From Paracoccaceae bacterium (GTDB taxonomy: Bacteria > Pseudomonadota > Alphaproteobacteria > Rhodobacterales > Rhodobacteraceae), in assembly GCA_027000645.1 (NCBI GenBank), contig JALTNO010000348.1, forward strand, positions 1-37,341: a stretch of DNA of 37,341 bases, given 5' to 3'. The position numbers and the translations under genes were made by a program. Below are positions 17,019 through 25,524 of this stretch, in pieces. Each line of letters opens with the position of its first letter. Position 1 is the stretch's first letter. The notes beneath the pieces are model-generated. The model saw nothing but the letters and a program-made list of their open reading frames with translations. It was not told the origin of the DNA and searched no databases.

Positions 17019-17364
17019 TTCGAACTTCGATTTTTCCGAAATGGCGGATCTTCTCGAAGAGGAGCGGCGCACTCTGCTTTGTGGGAAGTTGAAAGATCTG
17101 CCGGACATCGCGCGGCGCAAGGAGGAATTGGCGGCGCGGCTCGAGGCCGCCTTTCCTCGTGATGATGACGGGCTGAGGGAAATCCGGGAAAACATGGCGC
17201 GAAACCAGAGGCTTCTGGCCTGCGCGATGGAGGGGATCCGGGCCGTTTCCAACCGGCTTGAAGAGCTTCGCCGGGTCTGTAACGGCCTGGCGACCTACGG
17301 CAGGGATGGCAAACGGGAGAACGCCGCAACAATTTCACGTCCGAAGTTGGAAAAACGGGCATGA
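17008..17364 (+). CDS. FlgN-like small helical flagellar protein
   Basis: A protein of 118 residues starting 11 bp inside the rod-binding gene. It is almost wholly helical and charged, with heptad-like runs at about 12-52 (MADLLEEERRTLLCGKLKDL, then ARRKEELAARLEAAF) and 58-93. Size, predicted coiled coil and position fit a FlgN-type chaperone for hook-filament junction proteins, but the sequence has no diagnostic motif, so the name is by analogy. A non-chaperone structural role is possible. Confidence 0.6.
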   Translation: MAADSNFDFSEMADLLEEERRTLLCGKLKDLPDIARRKEELAARLEAAFPRDDDGLREIRENMARNQRLLACAMEGIRAVSNRLEELRRVCNGLATYGRDGKRENAATISRPKLEKRA

Positions 17365-17405
17365 GCGAAAATCGATTCAATTCCTCGGGATCTGGCGAGC
17401 ACGTC

Positions 17406-17420
17406 TTAGCCGTTCGTTAG
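17406..17420 (+). promoter_or_regulatory. CtrA-like TTAG-N7-TTAG site before flagellin
   Basis: TTAG at 17406-17409 and again at 17417-17420 with a 7-nt spacer, in the 203-bp gap before fliC. The CtrA site is TTAA-N7-TTAA, so each half differs at one base. CtrA is known to act on alphaproteobacterial flagellar genes. No clear sigma-28 or sigma-54 promoter could be read in the same gap. Confidence 0.25.
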
Positions 17421-17567
17421 GAGATGAAGGGCAAGAGTGTCGGGGCATCCGATCAGCGGGTGGCGCGGGGCCGGTTCGGCCATCGCATTGGTCAGAAAGA
17501 CGTGTGATCCGTCCCGAGGGGGCGGGATGAGATTGGGCGGAAACGCCTGCGACTGAAGGAACAAGCA

Positions 17568-18779
17568 ATGTCCAGCATTCTGACGAACAATGGCGCGATG
17601 GTCGCGCTGCAGACACTCCAGAGCATCAACAAGAATCTCGCAAACGTGCAAAGCGAGATTTCGACCGGCAAGCGTGTCGCGACTGCCAAGGACAACTCGG
17701 CGGTCTGGGCGATTTCGAAGGTGATGGAATCGGATGTCAAGGGCTTCAAGGCGATCGCCGACAGCCTTTCGTTGGGGCAGTCCACCGTATCCGTCGCCAG
17801 GAACGCTGCGGAAACGGTTACCGATCTGCTGACCCAGATGAAAGGCAAGATCGTTGCGGCGCAGGAAGCGAACGTGGATCGGAACAAGATCAATGCCGAC
17901 GTGACGGCGCTGAAGGATCAGATCAAGTCGGTGATTGGTGCCGCTCAGTTCAATGGGCTCAATCTCGTGGATGGGTCTGTCGCTTCGGCATCCATTCTGG
18001 CGTCGCTCGATCGTGACAATGCCGGCAACGTGACGACCAGTTCGATCACGGTCACGGCCCAGGATCTGTCGACCGGCGGATATGTTGCCAACGATATCTT
18101 CAGCGGAAGTTCGACCGGCGCCTCGGTCAATGGTGACGTGGTCGCGTTCAACCTCAACAGTGGTGGTGGGAACCAGCAGATCGAGATCGCCGAAAACGGT
18201 GCGGCGTTCGTTGCCGGGGACAAGGTCAGCCTGACCGTGGCCGGCAAGACCGTGTCGTACACGGTGACCGCGGATGATGCGGCTGCGACGACCACCGGCG
18301 ATATCGTTGCTGTCGCTTTGAAGAACAAGATCGACAATCTGGGTATTGCCGGTCTGACGGTCGATTACGACAGCGGGACGCCCGGTACCCTGAATTTCAC
18401 GAATGCCGGTACCGTTGACCTGACCGTCAGCGGCCAGTTCACCAATGCCGGATCCGGTGGTCTGGGGGCCATGGCCAATATCGACGTCTCGACCGCAAGC
18501 GGCGCATCCTCCGCACTGGCCACCATCGAGACGCTGATCGGAACCGCGATCGATGCCGCCGCCTCGTTCGGTTCGGCCGAAGGGCGTATTTCGATCCAGG
18601 CCGAGTTCGTCTCCAACCTCACCAACTCGCTCGAGGCCGGGATCGGGTCGATGGTCGATGCCAACATGGAAGAAGCCTCGGCGCGGCTCCAGTCGCTCCA
18701 GGTACAGCAGCAGCTGGGCGTTCAGTCCCTGTCCATTGCCAACCGGTCGCCCCAGACGATCCTGGCGCTCTTCCGTTGA
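17568..18779 (+). CDS. fliC: Flagellin
   Basis: A protein of 403 residues. The conserved N-terminal D0/D1 domain (residues 1-135: MSSILTNNGAMVALQTLQSI, ISTGKRVATAKDNSAVWAIS, LKDQIKSVIGAAQFNGLNLV) and C-terminal D1/D0 domain (about 325-403, ending QSLSIANRSPQTILALFR) flank a variable Gly/Thr/Ser/Ala-rich middle that forms the outer surface of the filament. It is exported by the FlhA/FlhB/FliR apparatus encoded downstream. The ATG follows GAAGGA. FlaF and FlbT, which tune flagellin synthesis after transcription, follow directly. Confidence 0.95.
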   Translation: MSSILTNNGAMVALQTLQSINKNLANVQSEISTGKRVATAKDNSAVWAISKVMESDVKGFKAIADSLSLGQSTVSVARNAAETVTDLLTQMKGKIVAAQEANVDRNKINADVTALKDQIKSVIGAAQFNGLNLVDGSVASASILASLDRDNAGNVTTSSITVTAQDLSTGGYVANDIFSGSSTGASVNGDVVAFNLNSGGGNQQIEIAENGAAFVAGDKVSLTVAGKTVSYTVTADDAAATTTGDIVAVALKNKIDNLGIAGLTVDYDSGTPGTLNFTNAGTVDLTVSGQFTNAGSGGLGAMANIDVSTASGASSALATIETLIGTAIDAAASFGSAEGRISIQAEFVSNLTNSLEAGIGSMVDANMEEASARLQSLQVQQQLGVQSLSIANRSPQTILALFR

Positions 18780-18786
18780 GCAGGAC

Positions 18787-18815
18787 TGGACCGGAGCGGT
18801 TTTCACTCCGGTCCA
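18787..18815 (+). terminator. Hairpin between flagellin and flaF
   Basis: Perfect 10-bp stem, TGGACCGGAG (18787-18796) with CTCCGGTCCA (18806-18815), and 9-nt loop, beginning 8 bp after the flagellin stop. The following sequence (CTCATTTCC) has only a weak T run. Partial termination or mRNA stabilisation would let flagellin exceed FlaF/FlbT. Confidence 0.6.
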
Positions 18816-18844
18816 CTCATTTCCAACCTTGATGAGGTTTCGAC

Positions 18845-19210
18845 GTGAAGCAAACGTCTCAACAGCAGTGGGCATATTCCGATGTCGCCGCTCCGGTTCG
18901 AACCGGCCGTGGGCTGGAGTACAATATCCTGGCTCGGATCACACGAAGCATCTCGAATGCCGAGCGAGGCGGGCATTTCCCCGAGCTCGCTGCTGCGCTG
19001 CACGACAATACGCGCCTATGGACGGTCTTTGCCGCCCAGGTCGCGGACAACGAGAACGCACTCCCCAGAGATTTGCGGGCGCGGATCTTCTACCTTGCGC
19101 GTTTCACGCATCACCATACGCCGAAGGTGTTGTCGGGAGAGGCCTCCGCCGCGCCCCTGGTGGACATCAATACCGCGATCATGCGCGGCCTTCGCGGAGA
19201 GACCGAATAG
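18845..19210 (+). CDS. flaF: Flagellin synthesis regulator FlaF
   Basis: A protein of 121 residues from the GTG at 18845, preceded by GATGAGG. Family features are the N-terminal YSDVAAPVRTGRGLEYNILARIT, the central LWTVFAAQVADNENALPRDLRARIFYLARFT and the end LVDINTAIMRGLRG. In Caulobacter FlaF is needed for flagellin translation and secretion, opposing FlbT. The next gene is flbT, directly adjacent (TAGATG), the standard alphaproteobacterial order. Confidence 0.92.
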   Translation: MKQTSQQQWAYSDVAAPVRTGRGLEYNILARITRSISNAERGGHFPELAAALHDNTRLWTVFAAQVADNENALPRDLRARIFYLARFTHHHTPKVLSGEASAAPLVDINTAIMRGLRGETE

Positions 19211-19621
19211 ATGCCCGGGCTTGTTCTGAAGCTTGCGCCCAAAGAGCGGGTGCTGATCAACGGCGCCGTTATCGAGAATGGCGATCGCCGTTGCCGACTT
19301 TCCATCCTGACAACGGGCGCGAACATCTTGCGCCTGCGCGATGCCATTCACCCCGACGATGCCAACACGCCGGTAAAGCGGGTCTGCTATGCGGCACAGC
19401 TGGTTCTGACCGGCGACCTTGAGCCGGAGGCGGCGCGCCAGATGCTCCTGCGCCGCATCGAGGAACTCAGCCAGATCTTTACCGATGCCGACAGTCGCTC
19501 GGTACTCGCCGATGCGACCGAAGCACTGGTATCGGAAAAATACTATCGCTGCCTGAAGGCATTGCGCCGTCTGCTGTCCCGCGAGAGCAGATTGCTCGCG
19601 GTTGCACGGCAACAGAGCTGA
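19211..19621 (+). CDS. flbT: Flagellin synthesis repressor FlbT
   Basis: A protein of 136 residues. It opens with LVLKLAPKERVLINGAVIENGDRRCRLSI, typical of FlbT, and includes AAQLVLTGDLEPEAARQMLLRRIEEL and the LVSEKYYRCLKALRRLL helix. In Caulobacter it binds the flagellin mRNA leader and lowers its stability or translation until the hook is complete. It begins immediately after the flaF stop and precedes the lytic transglycosylase gene by 7 bp. Confidence 0.93.
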   Translation: MPGLVLKLAPKERVLINGAVIENGDRRCRLSILTTGANILRLRDAIHPDDANTPVKRVCYAAQLVLTGDLEPEAARQMLLRRIEELSQIFTDADSRSVLADATEALVSEKYYRCLKALRRLLSRESRLLAVARQQS

Positions 19622-19628
19622 GGCCGGG

Positions 19629-20357
19629 ATGATCGGTGTTGCAAGAGCGTTGTCGTGGCAACTGCGGTCTCTTGTGATCCTTCTGGCAGGTCTGCGCGAA
19701 ATTCTGACTCCGAACCCCGCCGTCTCGTCGCCATCGGTCCTGGCAGCCACGAGCATCCCGGTTGTCGGGCCGATCCGCGAGATCGAGATGTGCGACCGCG
19801 AAGCCGCTCGGGCGGCTCGGCTTTTCGGTATATCCCGCAAGACATTGAAAGCGATCGGACGGGTGGAAGCGGGCCTGATGCGCAACGGAGTATTTGCGCC
19901 TTGGCCGTGGACAATAAATGTGCGCGGCAAGGGGGTTCGCTTCCGCTCGAAGGAAGAGGCTGTGAAATATGCGTCCGCCTTGATCGACCGGGGGATCAGG
20001 TCCTTTGATGTTGGATGTTTCCAGTTGAACTACCGCTGGCATGGGGCGAAATTTGAGGGGTTGGAAGAAATGTTCTCGCCCCGGGCCAATGCGGAGGGGG
20101 CCGCAAGATATCTTGTTGAGCTCTTTCAGGAATACGGGACGTGGCGCGAGGCGGTCGGTGCCTATCATTCTCGCACGAGGGAATTGAGCGAAGCCTATGC
20201 GGCACGCGTAATGCGCGCCGAACAGCGTATCGAGAGCTCTTCGTCGATCCTGACCCCGGATATCCTGCCGGAATCGATTCCGGAAATCGCACCATTTTCA
20301 CGAAAAACTAACCTTCCTCTTGTGAATTTGCGGGAAAGGACGGGCCCGCTGTTCTGA
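19629..20357 (+). CDS. SLT-domain lytic transglycosylase, SltF-like
   Basis: A protein of 242 residues from the ATG at 19629. An N-terminal hydrophobic stretch (SWQLRSLVILLAGL) can act as export signal or membrane anchor. The SLT domain at about 55-195 has its catalytic glutamate at E80 (AIGRVEAGL), then DVGCFQLNYRWHG (the G-x-xQ-x-N region) and WREAVGAYHSRT. It would cut peptidoglycan without hydrolysis. Since the rod-binding protein at 16734 lacks a muramidase domain, this is the likely partner that opens the wall for the rod, as described for SltF of Rhodobacter sphaeroides. The last 40 residues are unconserved. Confidence 0.8.
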   Translation: MIGVARALSWQLRSLVILLAGLREILTPNPAVSSPSVLAATSIPVVGPIREIEMCDREAARAARLFGISRKTLKAIGRVEAGLMRNGVFAPWPWTINVRGKGVRFRSKEEAVKYASALIDRGIRSFDVGCFQLNYRWHGAKFEGLEEMFSPRANAEGAARYLVELFQEYGTWREAVGAYHSRTRELSEAYAARVMRAEQRIESSSSILTPDILPESIPEIAPFSRKTNLPLVNLRERTGPLF

Positions 20358-20399
20358 ATGCGCCATTCGCAGTGGGCCGCCATCGAGGGAAGAAACACT

Positions 20400-22484
20400 G
20401 TGAACCGGTTTGCAATTCAGGCGATCATGTCACCGACCGTCGCGCTTGCCATGGCTCTCATGGCGGTCATCCTGATGATGATTCTCCCGGTTCCTGCGGT
20501 CGTTCTGGATGCAGGTCTTGCAGCGTCCTTCGCGTTGGCCATCCTCATTTTTTCGGTCACGCTGTTCATTGACAGGCCGCTGGATTTTTCTTCCTTCCCG
20601 ACCGCCCTGATCGCGTCCCTCATGTTGCGGCTCGCGCTCAACGTCTCCTCGACAAAGCTGATCATTGGCCGGGGTCACACGGGAACCGACGCTGCGGGTG
20701 ATGTGATCGAAGGCGTTGCGAATTTCGTAATGGGCGGAAATGCGTTTCTGGGACTGGTGGTGTTCGGCGTGCTGCTCATCGTCAATTTCATCGTGATCAC
20801 GAAAGGCGCCGCCCGGATGGCCGAGGTTGGCGCGAGATTCGCACTGGACGGAATGCCAGGCCGGCAACTGGCCATTGACAGTGACCTTTCGGCCGGAGCG
20901 ATTTCTCACGAAGAGGCAAAGCGGCGGCGCGAACTCGAACAGCTGGAAACCACCTTTTTCGGTTCTCTTGACGGGGCGTCGAAATTCGTCAAGGGGGACG
21001 CGATCGCCGGGGTTCTGATTACTCTGCTGAATCTGCTGGTCGGGTTGGCAATGGGCATCTTCGTTCATGGGATGCCGGTCGCGGATGCATTCCGAACCTA
21101 TGCAATTCTTACGGTCGGCGATGGCCTCGTGACCCAGATCCCCGCCGTTATCATTTCTATTGCGGCGGCCCTGCTTCTGGCGCGTGGCGGGACGTCCGGA
21201 CCGACGGATATAGCCCTTTTCGGCCAGCTTGGCAGGAACCCTTCGGCGCTTGCTTCGGTGGCCGTTCTTCTGGGGGTTTTCGCGCTTGTGCCCGGACTGC
21301 CCTTTTTTCCGTTCATGGCCGGAGCGCTTTTCCTCGCGGGAATCTCCTACAAGGTTCGGCAGCGCGAGGCGGAACAGGAGGCGACTGCCGAAATCGTCGA
21401 CGAGGGAGACGGCGCGCCCGAAACCCCTGTTCTCGGTGACATACTGGATCTTGATGACATTCATATCGAGTTTGCCCCGGATCTCGTGTCGATGGTACTG
21501 GATGCGGGAACGGGACTCGACGCGCGCATTTCGAACATGCGGACGCATGTGGCACGCACGTTTGGGTTGGTTCTCCCGGAAATTCGGTTGACCGATCAAC
21601 CCGAACTGCCAGCGGGGACCTACGTCATCCATATTCAGGGGGTCGAGCAGGCCCGGGGTGTCTTGCACGCGGATCTGGTTCTGGCTCTTGCTCCCGATAT
21701 GAGAGACGCCTTGCCGGCGGGCAAGGAAGTAGAGGAACCTGTCTATGGCGCGCCGGCCCGGTGGATATCGAAGAAGGATCAGGAAGCAGCCGTTCTGACA
21801 GGCGCAACAGTGGTTACTCCTCCGGAAATCCTGGCAACACACCTGTTTGAAATCGTGAGGAAAAACCTCTCCCGTCTTCTGACGCTCAAGTCTCTGCGGC
21901 GGCTCCTTGCGGAGTTGACGAATCTCTCGGATCCGGCGCGCGCCGAAGCCAACAGAAAATTTCTTGACGAACTGATCCCGGACAAGGTCCAACTGGAAAC
22001 CCTTCACGAGGTTCTTCGCCTGCTGCTTGAGGAACGGGTGTCGATCCGCAATCTTCCCGTGATCCTCGAAACCATTGCCGAGGCGCGCCAGACGACGCAG
22101 CCGGAGGTCCTGTGCGAACTGGTTCGGAAGCGCCTGAGCTTTCAACTCGTGGCAGAAGCGCGCGATGAGGATGGCCGGGTGCCGCTTCTTCAGATTTCGC
22201 CCCGCTGGGAAGAGACCTTCGAGTCCTGTCAGGTGCGGACCGAGGCCGCCTTTCCCGTTGTGGCGTTGCCGCCCGAACTTGCCGAGAAACTTTCCGACCA
22301 GATCGTGGAACACGCGGAAAGGGCCGCGCAGTCGGGGGTGACGGCCGTGGTCGCCGTGTCGTCAAGATGGAGGCGGTTTCTGCAGTCCGTGACCAGGGCA
22401 AGAAACCTTCCCAACCCGGTGATGTCCTTCGACGAGATCGGGATGGAGGCGCGACCAAGCCTGATCGCAGTGATTGCGCCATGA
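20400..22484 (+). CDS. flhA: Flagellar export apparatus protein FlhA
   Basis: A protein of 694 residues from the GTG at 20400, behind GAGGGAAG (20386-20393). An ATG at 20358 right after the previous stop is also in frame (708 residues) but less well spaced from a ribosome site. Eight membrane helices fill residues 1-310, including the FHIPEP-like signature LDFSSFPTALIASLMLRLALNVSSTKLIIGRG and the FVKGDAIAG segment; the C-terminal half is the cytoplasmic nonameric ring that docks chaperone-substrate complexes. It couples proton flow to flagellar protein export. It overlaps fliR by ATGA. Confidence 0.95.
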   Translation: MNRFAIQAIMSPTVALAMALMAVILMMILPVPAVVLDAGLAASFALAILIFSVTLFIDRPLDFSSFPTALIASLMLRLALNVSSTKLIIGRGHTGTDAAGDVIEGVANFVMGGNAFLGLVVFGVLLIVNFIVITKGAARMAEVGARFALDGMPGRQLAIDSDLSAGAISHEEAKRRRELEQLETTFFGSLDGASKFVKGDAIAGVLITLLNLLVGLAMGIFVHGMPVADAFRTYAILTVGDGLVTQIPAVIISIAAALLLARGGTSGPTDIALFGQLGRNPSALASVAVLLGVFALVPGLPFFPFMAGALFLAGISYKVRQREAEQEATAEIVDEGDGAPETPVLGDILDLDDIHIEFAPDLVSMVLDAGTGLDARISNMRTHVARTFGLVLPEIRLTDQPELPAGTYVIHIQGVEQARGVLHADLVLALAPDMRDALPAGKEVEEPVYGAPARWISKKDQEAAVLTGATVVTPPEILATHLFEIVRKNLSRLLTLKSLRRLLAELTNLSDPARAEANRKFLDELIPDKVQLETLHEVLRLLLEERVSIRNLPVILETIAEARQTTQPEVLCELVRKRLSFQLVAEARDEDGRVPLLQISPRWEETFESCQVRTEAAFPVVALPPELAEKLSDQIVEHAERAAQSGVTAVVAVSSRWRRFLQSVTRARNLPNPVMSFDEIGMEARPSLIAVIAP

Positions 22485-23251
22485 CCGATGGGCAGGAATT
22501 GACGGCCATCCTGTTGCGCCAGGGCTACCCCGTTCTGGTGGTATTTTCTCGGGCCATGGCGATGCTGCTGATGTTTCCCGGGCTCGGCGACAGGGTTGTG
22601 CCCATGCGGTTGCGGGCATTGCTTGCCTTTTCGCTTTCCGTTTCGGCAGTTTTTCTGTTCGACATCAGCGTGGAGCCGGCAAGCCCTGCGGATGCCTTCA
22701 GGATCCCGCTGATCGAAGTCCTGTTCGGCCTCCTCACCGGGTTCGTGTTCCGCCTTGCGATTTATGCACTTGAAATTGCCGGATCGATCGCCGCCAATTC
22801 GACGGCGCTGTCGCAGCTTGCGGGCGGTAACGCGGAGGAACCTGCCCCGGCAATCGGTCAGATTCTTTCGATGGCGGGCATGTATCTTCTGGCCGCATCG
22901 GGAATCCTCGTGCGCTTTACGGAGTTCCTGCAGGCGTCTTTCGAGCTGTTTCCGGTCGGAGGAGAAATCGGCTTCGGGGTACCGGTTCAGGGCATCGTCC
23001 TTCTTGTTTCCAAGGCATTTTCTCTGGCGGTGGCGTTCGCCGCGCCATTCCTCGTGATTTCGTTGATCTACAACCTGTCACTGGGTGTGCTGAACCGCGC
23101 AATGCCGCAGATGATGGTGGCTCTGGTGGGGGCGCCGCTGATTTCGCTTCTGGCGCTCTACCTTCTTTTTCTGACGGCGCCGTATCTTCTGGCCGCCTGG
23201 CAGGGGGCGTTGAATGCGCTCTGGGGGCCGATGTGGGGGGATGGGCCGTGA
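22481..23251 (+). CDS. fliR: Flagellar export gate protein FliR
   Basis: A protein of 256 residues with about six hydrophobic segments (VLVVFSRAMAMLLMFPGLGD, VLFGLLTGFVFRLAIYALEIAG, and MVALVGAPLISLLALYLLFLTAPYLL at the end). FliR forms the helical export gate with FliP and FliQ; those two are not in this window. The start overlaps the flhA stop by four bases and the stop overlaps the flhB start (GTGA), so the three are translationally coupled. Confidence 0.93.
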   Translation: MTDGQELTAILLRQGYPVLVVFSRAMAMLLMFPGLGDRVVPMRLRALLAFSLSVSAVFLFDISVEPASPADAFRIPLIEVLFGLLTGFVFRLAIYALEIAGSIAANSTALSQLAGGNAEEPAPAIGQILSMAGMYLLAASGILVRFTEFLQASFELFPVGGEIGFGVPVQGIVLLVSKAFSLAVAFAAPFLVISLIYNLSLGVLNRAMPQMMVALVGAPLISLLALYLLFLTAPYLLAAWQGALNALWGPMWGDGP

Positions 23252-24330
23252 GCGAGGAGGACAGTGCACAGGAAAAATCCCACCAGCCGACGGCCCGGAA
23301 GCTGGAAAAGGCACGTTCGCGTGGCGATATCGCCCGTTCGACCGACCTGCTGGCGGCAGCGTCCTATGCGGGCCTGTACCTTGCGGCGCTGGTTCTTGCA
23401 TATTCGAAGGCGCCTGAAACCATAAGCGCACTCGGGTCGTTCATGGAACAAGCGAATTCGCTTTCAGCCTTTCCCGATGCGGGAAACGGCGCGGCCATTC
23501 GCGCGCGCGTTTTGTCGGCCTTGCAGGCGGTTGCCGTCTTGCTGGCGTTGCCCGGTCTTGTGGTTCTTGGCGTGCTGATCCTGCAGCGGGGTCTGACCCT
23601 GACCGGCAGCAATCTGGCGATGAAGCCGGAACGGCTTTCCCTTGCCAGGAATCTCTCCAAGAGGTTCGGACGCGCCGGAATGGTGGAGTTTGCGAAGAAT
23701 GTCGTAAAAAGCGGGATCTTCGTGCTTGTCATGGTCCAGTTCGTCCGCGCGCGAGAGGACGACATCATCGCGCTTCTCGATCTGGAAGGGCGCATTGCCG
23801 CCATCGCGGCAGTGAAATTCCTGGATGGCGCCTTGCTCGCGGTACTCGCCATTTCGGTCCCGATCGCGGTGATCGATCTCGTCTGGCAACGATTTCAGTA
23901 TCTTCAGCGCAACAGGATGACCCGGAAGGAGCTGGAGGAAGAGGTCAAGGAATCCGAAGGCGACCCGCATGCAAAGGGGCAACGGCGGCGAAGGGCGCAG
24001 GAAATTGCCATGAACCAGATGCTGTCCGAGGTACCCGGGGCCGATGTCGTCATCGTCAACCCGACGCATTTCGCCGTCGCCCTGAAATGGGAGCGCCGGC
24101 CGGGCACCGCGCCTGTCTGCGTGGCCAAGGGTGTGGACGAGATTGCGCTCAGCATGCGCCGCGTCGCGGAAGAGGCACGGGTTCCCGTGCATTCCGATCC
24201 GCCGACGGCGCGTTCGCTGTATTCCTCCGTCGAACTGGGGCAGGAGATCGACGAGACCTTCTATCGCCCCGTCGCGGCGGCCATTCGTTTTGCCGAGGAC
24301 ATGCGGGCGCGGGCCAAGCGGGGGATCTGA
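23248..24330 (+). CDS. flhB: Flagellar export switch protein FlhB
   Basis: A protein of 360 residues from the GTG at 23248. The N-terminal part has the conserved EKSHQPTARKLEKARSRGDIARS motif followed by four membrane helices. The cytoplasmic part includes the autocleavage motif NPTH at residues 271-274, where cleavage between N271 and P272 is required for the switch from hook to filament substrates that FliK triggers. The linker RMTRKELEEEVKESEGDPHAKGQ is typical. It follows fliR directly and overlaps the next gene by one base. Confidence 0.95.
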   Translation: MSEEDSAQEKSHQPTARKLEKARSRGDIARSTDLLAAASYAGLYLAALVLAYSKAPETISALGSFMEQANSLSAFPDAGNGAAIRARVLSALQAVAVLLALPGLVVLGVLILQRGLTLTGSNLAMKPERLSLARNLSKRFGRAGMVEFAKNVVKSGIFVLVMVQFVRAREDDIIALLDLEGRIAAIAAVKFLDGALLAVLAISVPIAVIDLVWQRFQYLQRNRMTRKELEEEVKESEGDPHAKGQRRRRAQEIAMNQMLSEVPGADVVIVNPTHFAVALKWERRPGTAPVCVAKGVDEIALSMRRVAEEARVPVHSDPPTARSLYSSVELGQEIDETFYRPVAAAIRFAEDMRARAKRGI

Positions 24331-24710
24331 TGAAGAAACGGGATCTGGAGCGGTTGGACAAGGTCGCAGAGGTCATCTTTCTTAAGGCATCCGCCCGGCT
24401 TGAGGTGGTGCTGGCCGAGGAAGGGAGACTGCGTCGTGAAATCGACCGTATCCGCGAACGGCAGGCGGCCGCCACGGCCGGGCGCGAGGGCCTTTCCGCG
24501 ATGAGGCACCCGGAAATCCATTCCGCGTGGAACCTGTGGTGTGCGCGCGCGGTCTCGAATCTGAATGACGGGCTTGATCGTCTTCAGCCCGAGAAAGCGA
24601 AGTTGCGGGATGCGGTCAGGGAAAGTTTCGGAAGGCACATGGCCGTGCGGCATCTCGTGGATATCCACCTCGGCCGGGGTGGAAAGGGACGGCGCGCCGG
24701 CAGGGGGTGA
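24330..24710 (+). CDS. Small coiled-coil protein after flhB (FliJ-like?)
   Basis: A protein of 126 residues, starting in a TGATG overlap with flhB. It is strongly helical and basic, with long charged helices at about 2-55 (LDKVAEVIFLKASARLEVVLAEEGRLRREIDRIRERQ) and 68-115. Size and composition resemble FliJ, the export chaperone-escort stalk, or other last genes of alphaproteobacterial flhB operons, but no family motif is decisive. The last ten residues are Gly/Arg-rich. It closes the flagellar operon; a strong hairpin follows. Confidence 0.55.
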   Translation: MKKRDLERLDKVAEVIFLKASARLEVVLAEEGRLRREIDRIRERQAAATAGREGLSAMRHPEIHSAWNLWCARAVSNLNDGLDRLQPEKAKLRDAVRESFGRHMAVRHLVDIHLGRGGKGRRAGRG

Positions 24711-24720
24711 CCCTCCCGAC

Positions 24721-24757
24721 CGCGCCGTGGGGCCTGCGGGGCAGCCCCCACGGCGCG
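24721..24757. terminator. Strong hairpin ending the flagellar operon
   Basis: Perfect 12-bp stem, CGCGCCGTGGGG (24721-24732) with CCCCACGGCGCG (24746-24757), and 13-nt loop, starting 11 bp after the last flagellar gene in the 142-bp convergent gap. There is no T tract; it may act for both converging transcripts. Confidence 0.55.
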
Positions 24758-24820
24758 GGGGCCGCGTGGAACGGGACGTGCCGCGACGGCACGGGGCGCC
24801 GGCTTCACGGATTCGTGCCC

Positions 24821-24842
24821 GGAGCGGGCGAAGTTCCGCTCC
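24821..24842 (-). terminator. Hairpin after the microcompartment operon
   Basis: Perfect 7-bp stem, GGAGCGG (24821-24827) with CCGCTCC (24836-24842), and 8-nt loop. It begins 11 bp beyond the stop of the last leftward gene (24853). It is a modest candidate terminator without a T run. Confidence 0.35.
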
Positions 24843-24852
24843 CCCGCCGGGT

Positions 24853-25524
24853 TCAGATCAGGAAATCCGCGACGTCCTCCAGCGCCACCACGTGGCAATA
24901 GATCATGTTGATGACCTCCAGCTCGTGACGGTGCAGGTCCTCGGTCCCGGCAGCGCAGCAATCCTCGATCACCACCACGTTGAAGCTTTCGTCGGCCAGC
25001 GACCGGACGGTGGAGCTTACGCATTGATCGGTGAAGATGCCGGCTACGATCACGTTGCGGATGCCCATGTTGTGCAGGATCAGCCGCAGATTGGTGCCGG
25101 TGAGCGCGCTGTCGGTGGTCTTGACGATCGTGATTTCATCGTCGCCGGGCGCCAGTTCCGGCACGATCTGGCTGTCTTCCCGGTCCCTGGGCAGCAGCAG
25201 GTAGTTGAAGCCGGGCTTCTTCTGGCTCAGCGAACGGTCGCGGCCGTCGCGTTTCAGACAGGCGATGCGGGCGAAGATGACCTCGACCCCGGCCCCTCTT
25301 GCCCATTCGATCAGACGCGCGGTGTTGGGAATGACGGTTTCCCGCATCCGCGTGAAAAAGGGCGCCCAGGCGGCGTTTTCGTCGGGATCGTCCTTGGGCT
25401 CCAGATAGGTGTTCTGGATGTCGATCACCAGAAGAGCCGTTTCCTCCGGCCGCAGGCGGATGTCTTCCGGCGGATCGGCATTGGCATAGTAGAAGCTGCG
25501 AAAGGCCGATTTCCAGTCGCTCAT
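24853..25524 (-). CDS. Isochorismatase-fold cysteine hydrolase of the BMC operon
   Basis: A protein of 223 residues. The Asp-Lys-Cys triad of the family is D35 (LLVIDIQN), K135 (TIVKTTDSAL) and C168 (GIFTDQCVSSTVR). The closest named relatives by motif are RutB-like ureidoacrylate amidohydrolases, biuret hydrolases and N-carbamoylsarcosine amidases, which cut C-N bonds in amide or ureido groups. The start overlaps the BMC-T stop by four bases (ATGA), so it belongs to the operon. It may convert an amide precursor into the amine that enters the pathway, or process a side product. No clear shell-targeting helix is seen at either end. Confidence 0.85.
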   Translation of the reverse strand: MSDWKSAFRSFYYANADPPEDIRLRPEETALLVIDIQNTYLEPKDDPDENAAWAPFFTRMRETVIPNTARLIEWARGAGVEVIFARIACLKRDGRDRSLSQKKPGFNYLLLPRDREDSQIVPELAPGDDEITIVKTTDSALTGTNLRLILHNMGIRNVIVAGIFTDQCVSSTVRSLADESFNVVVIEDCCAAGTEDLHRHELEVINMIYCHVVALEDVADFLI

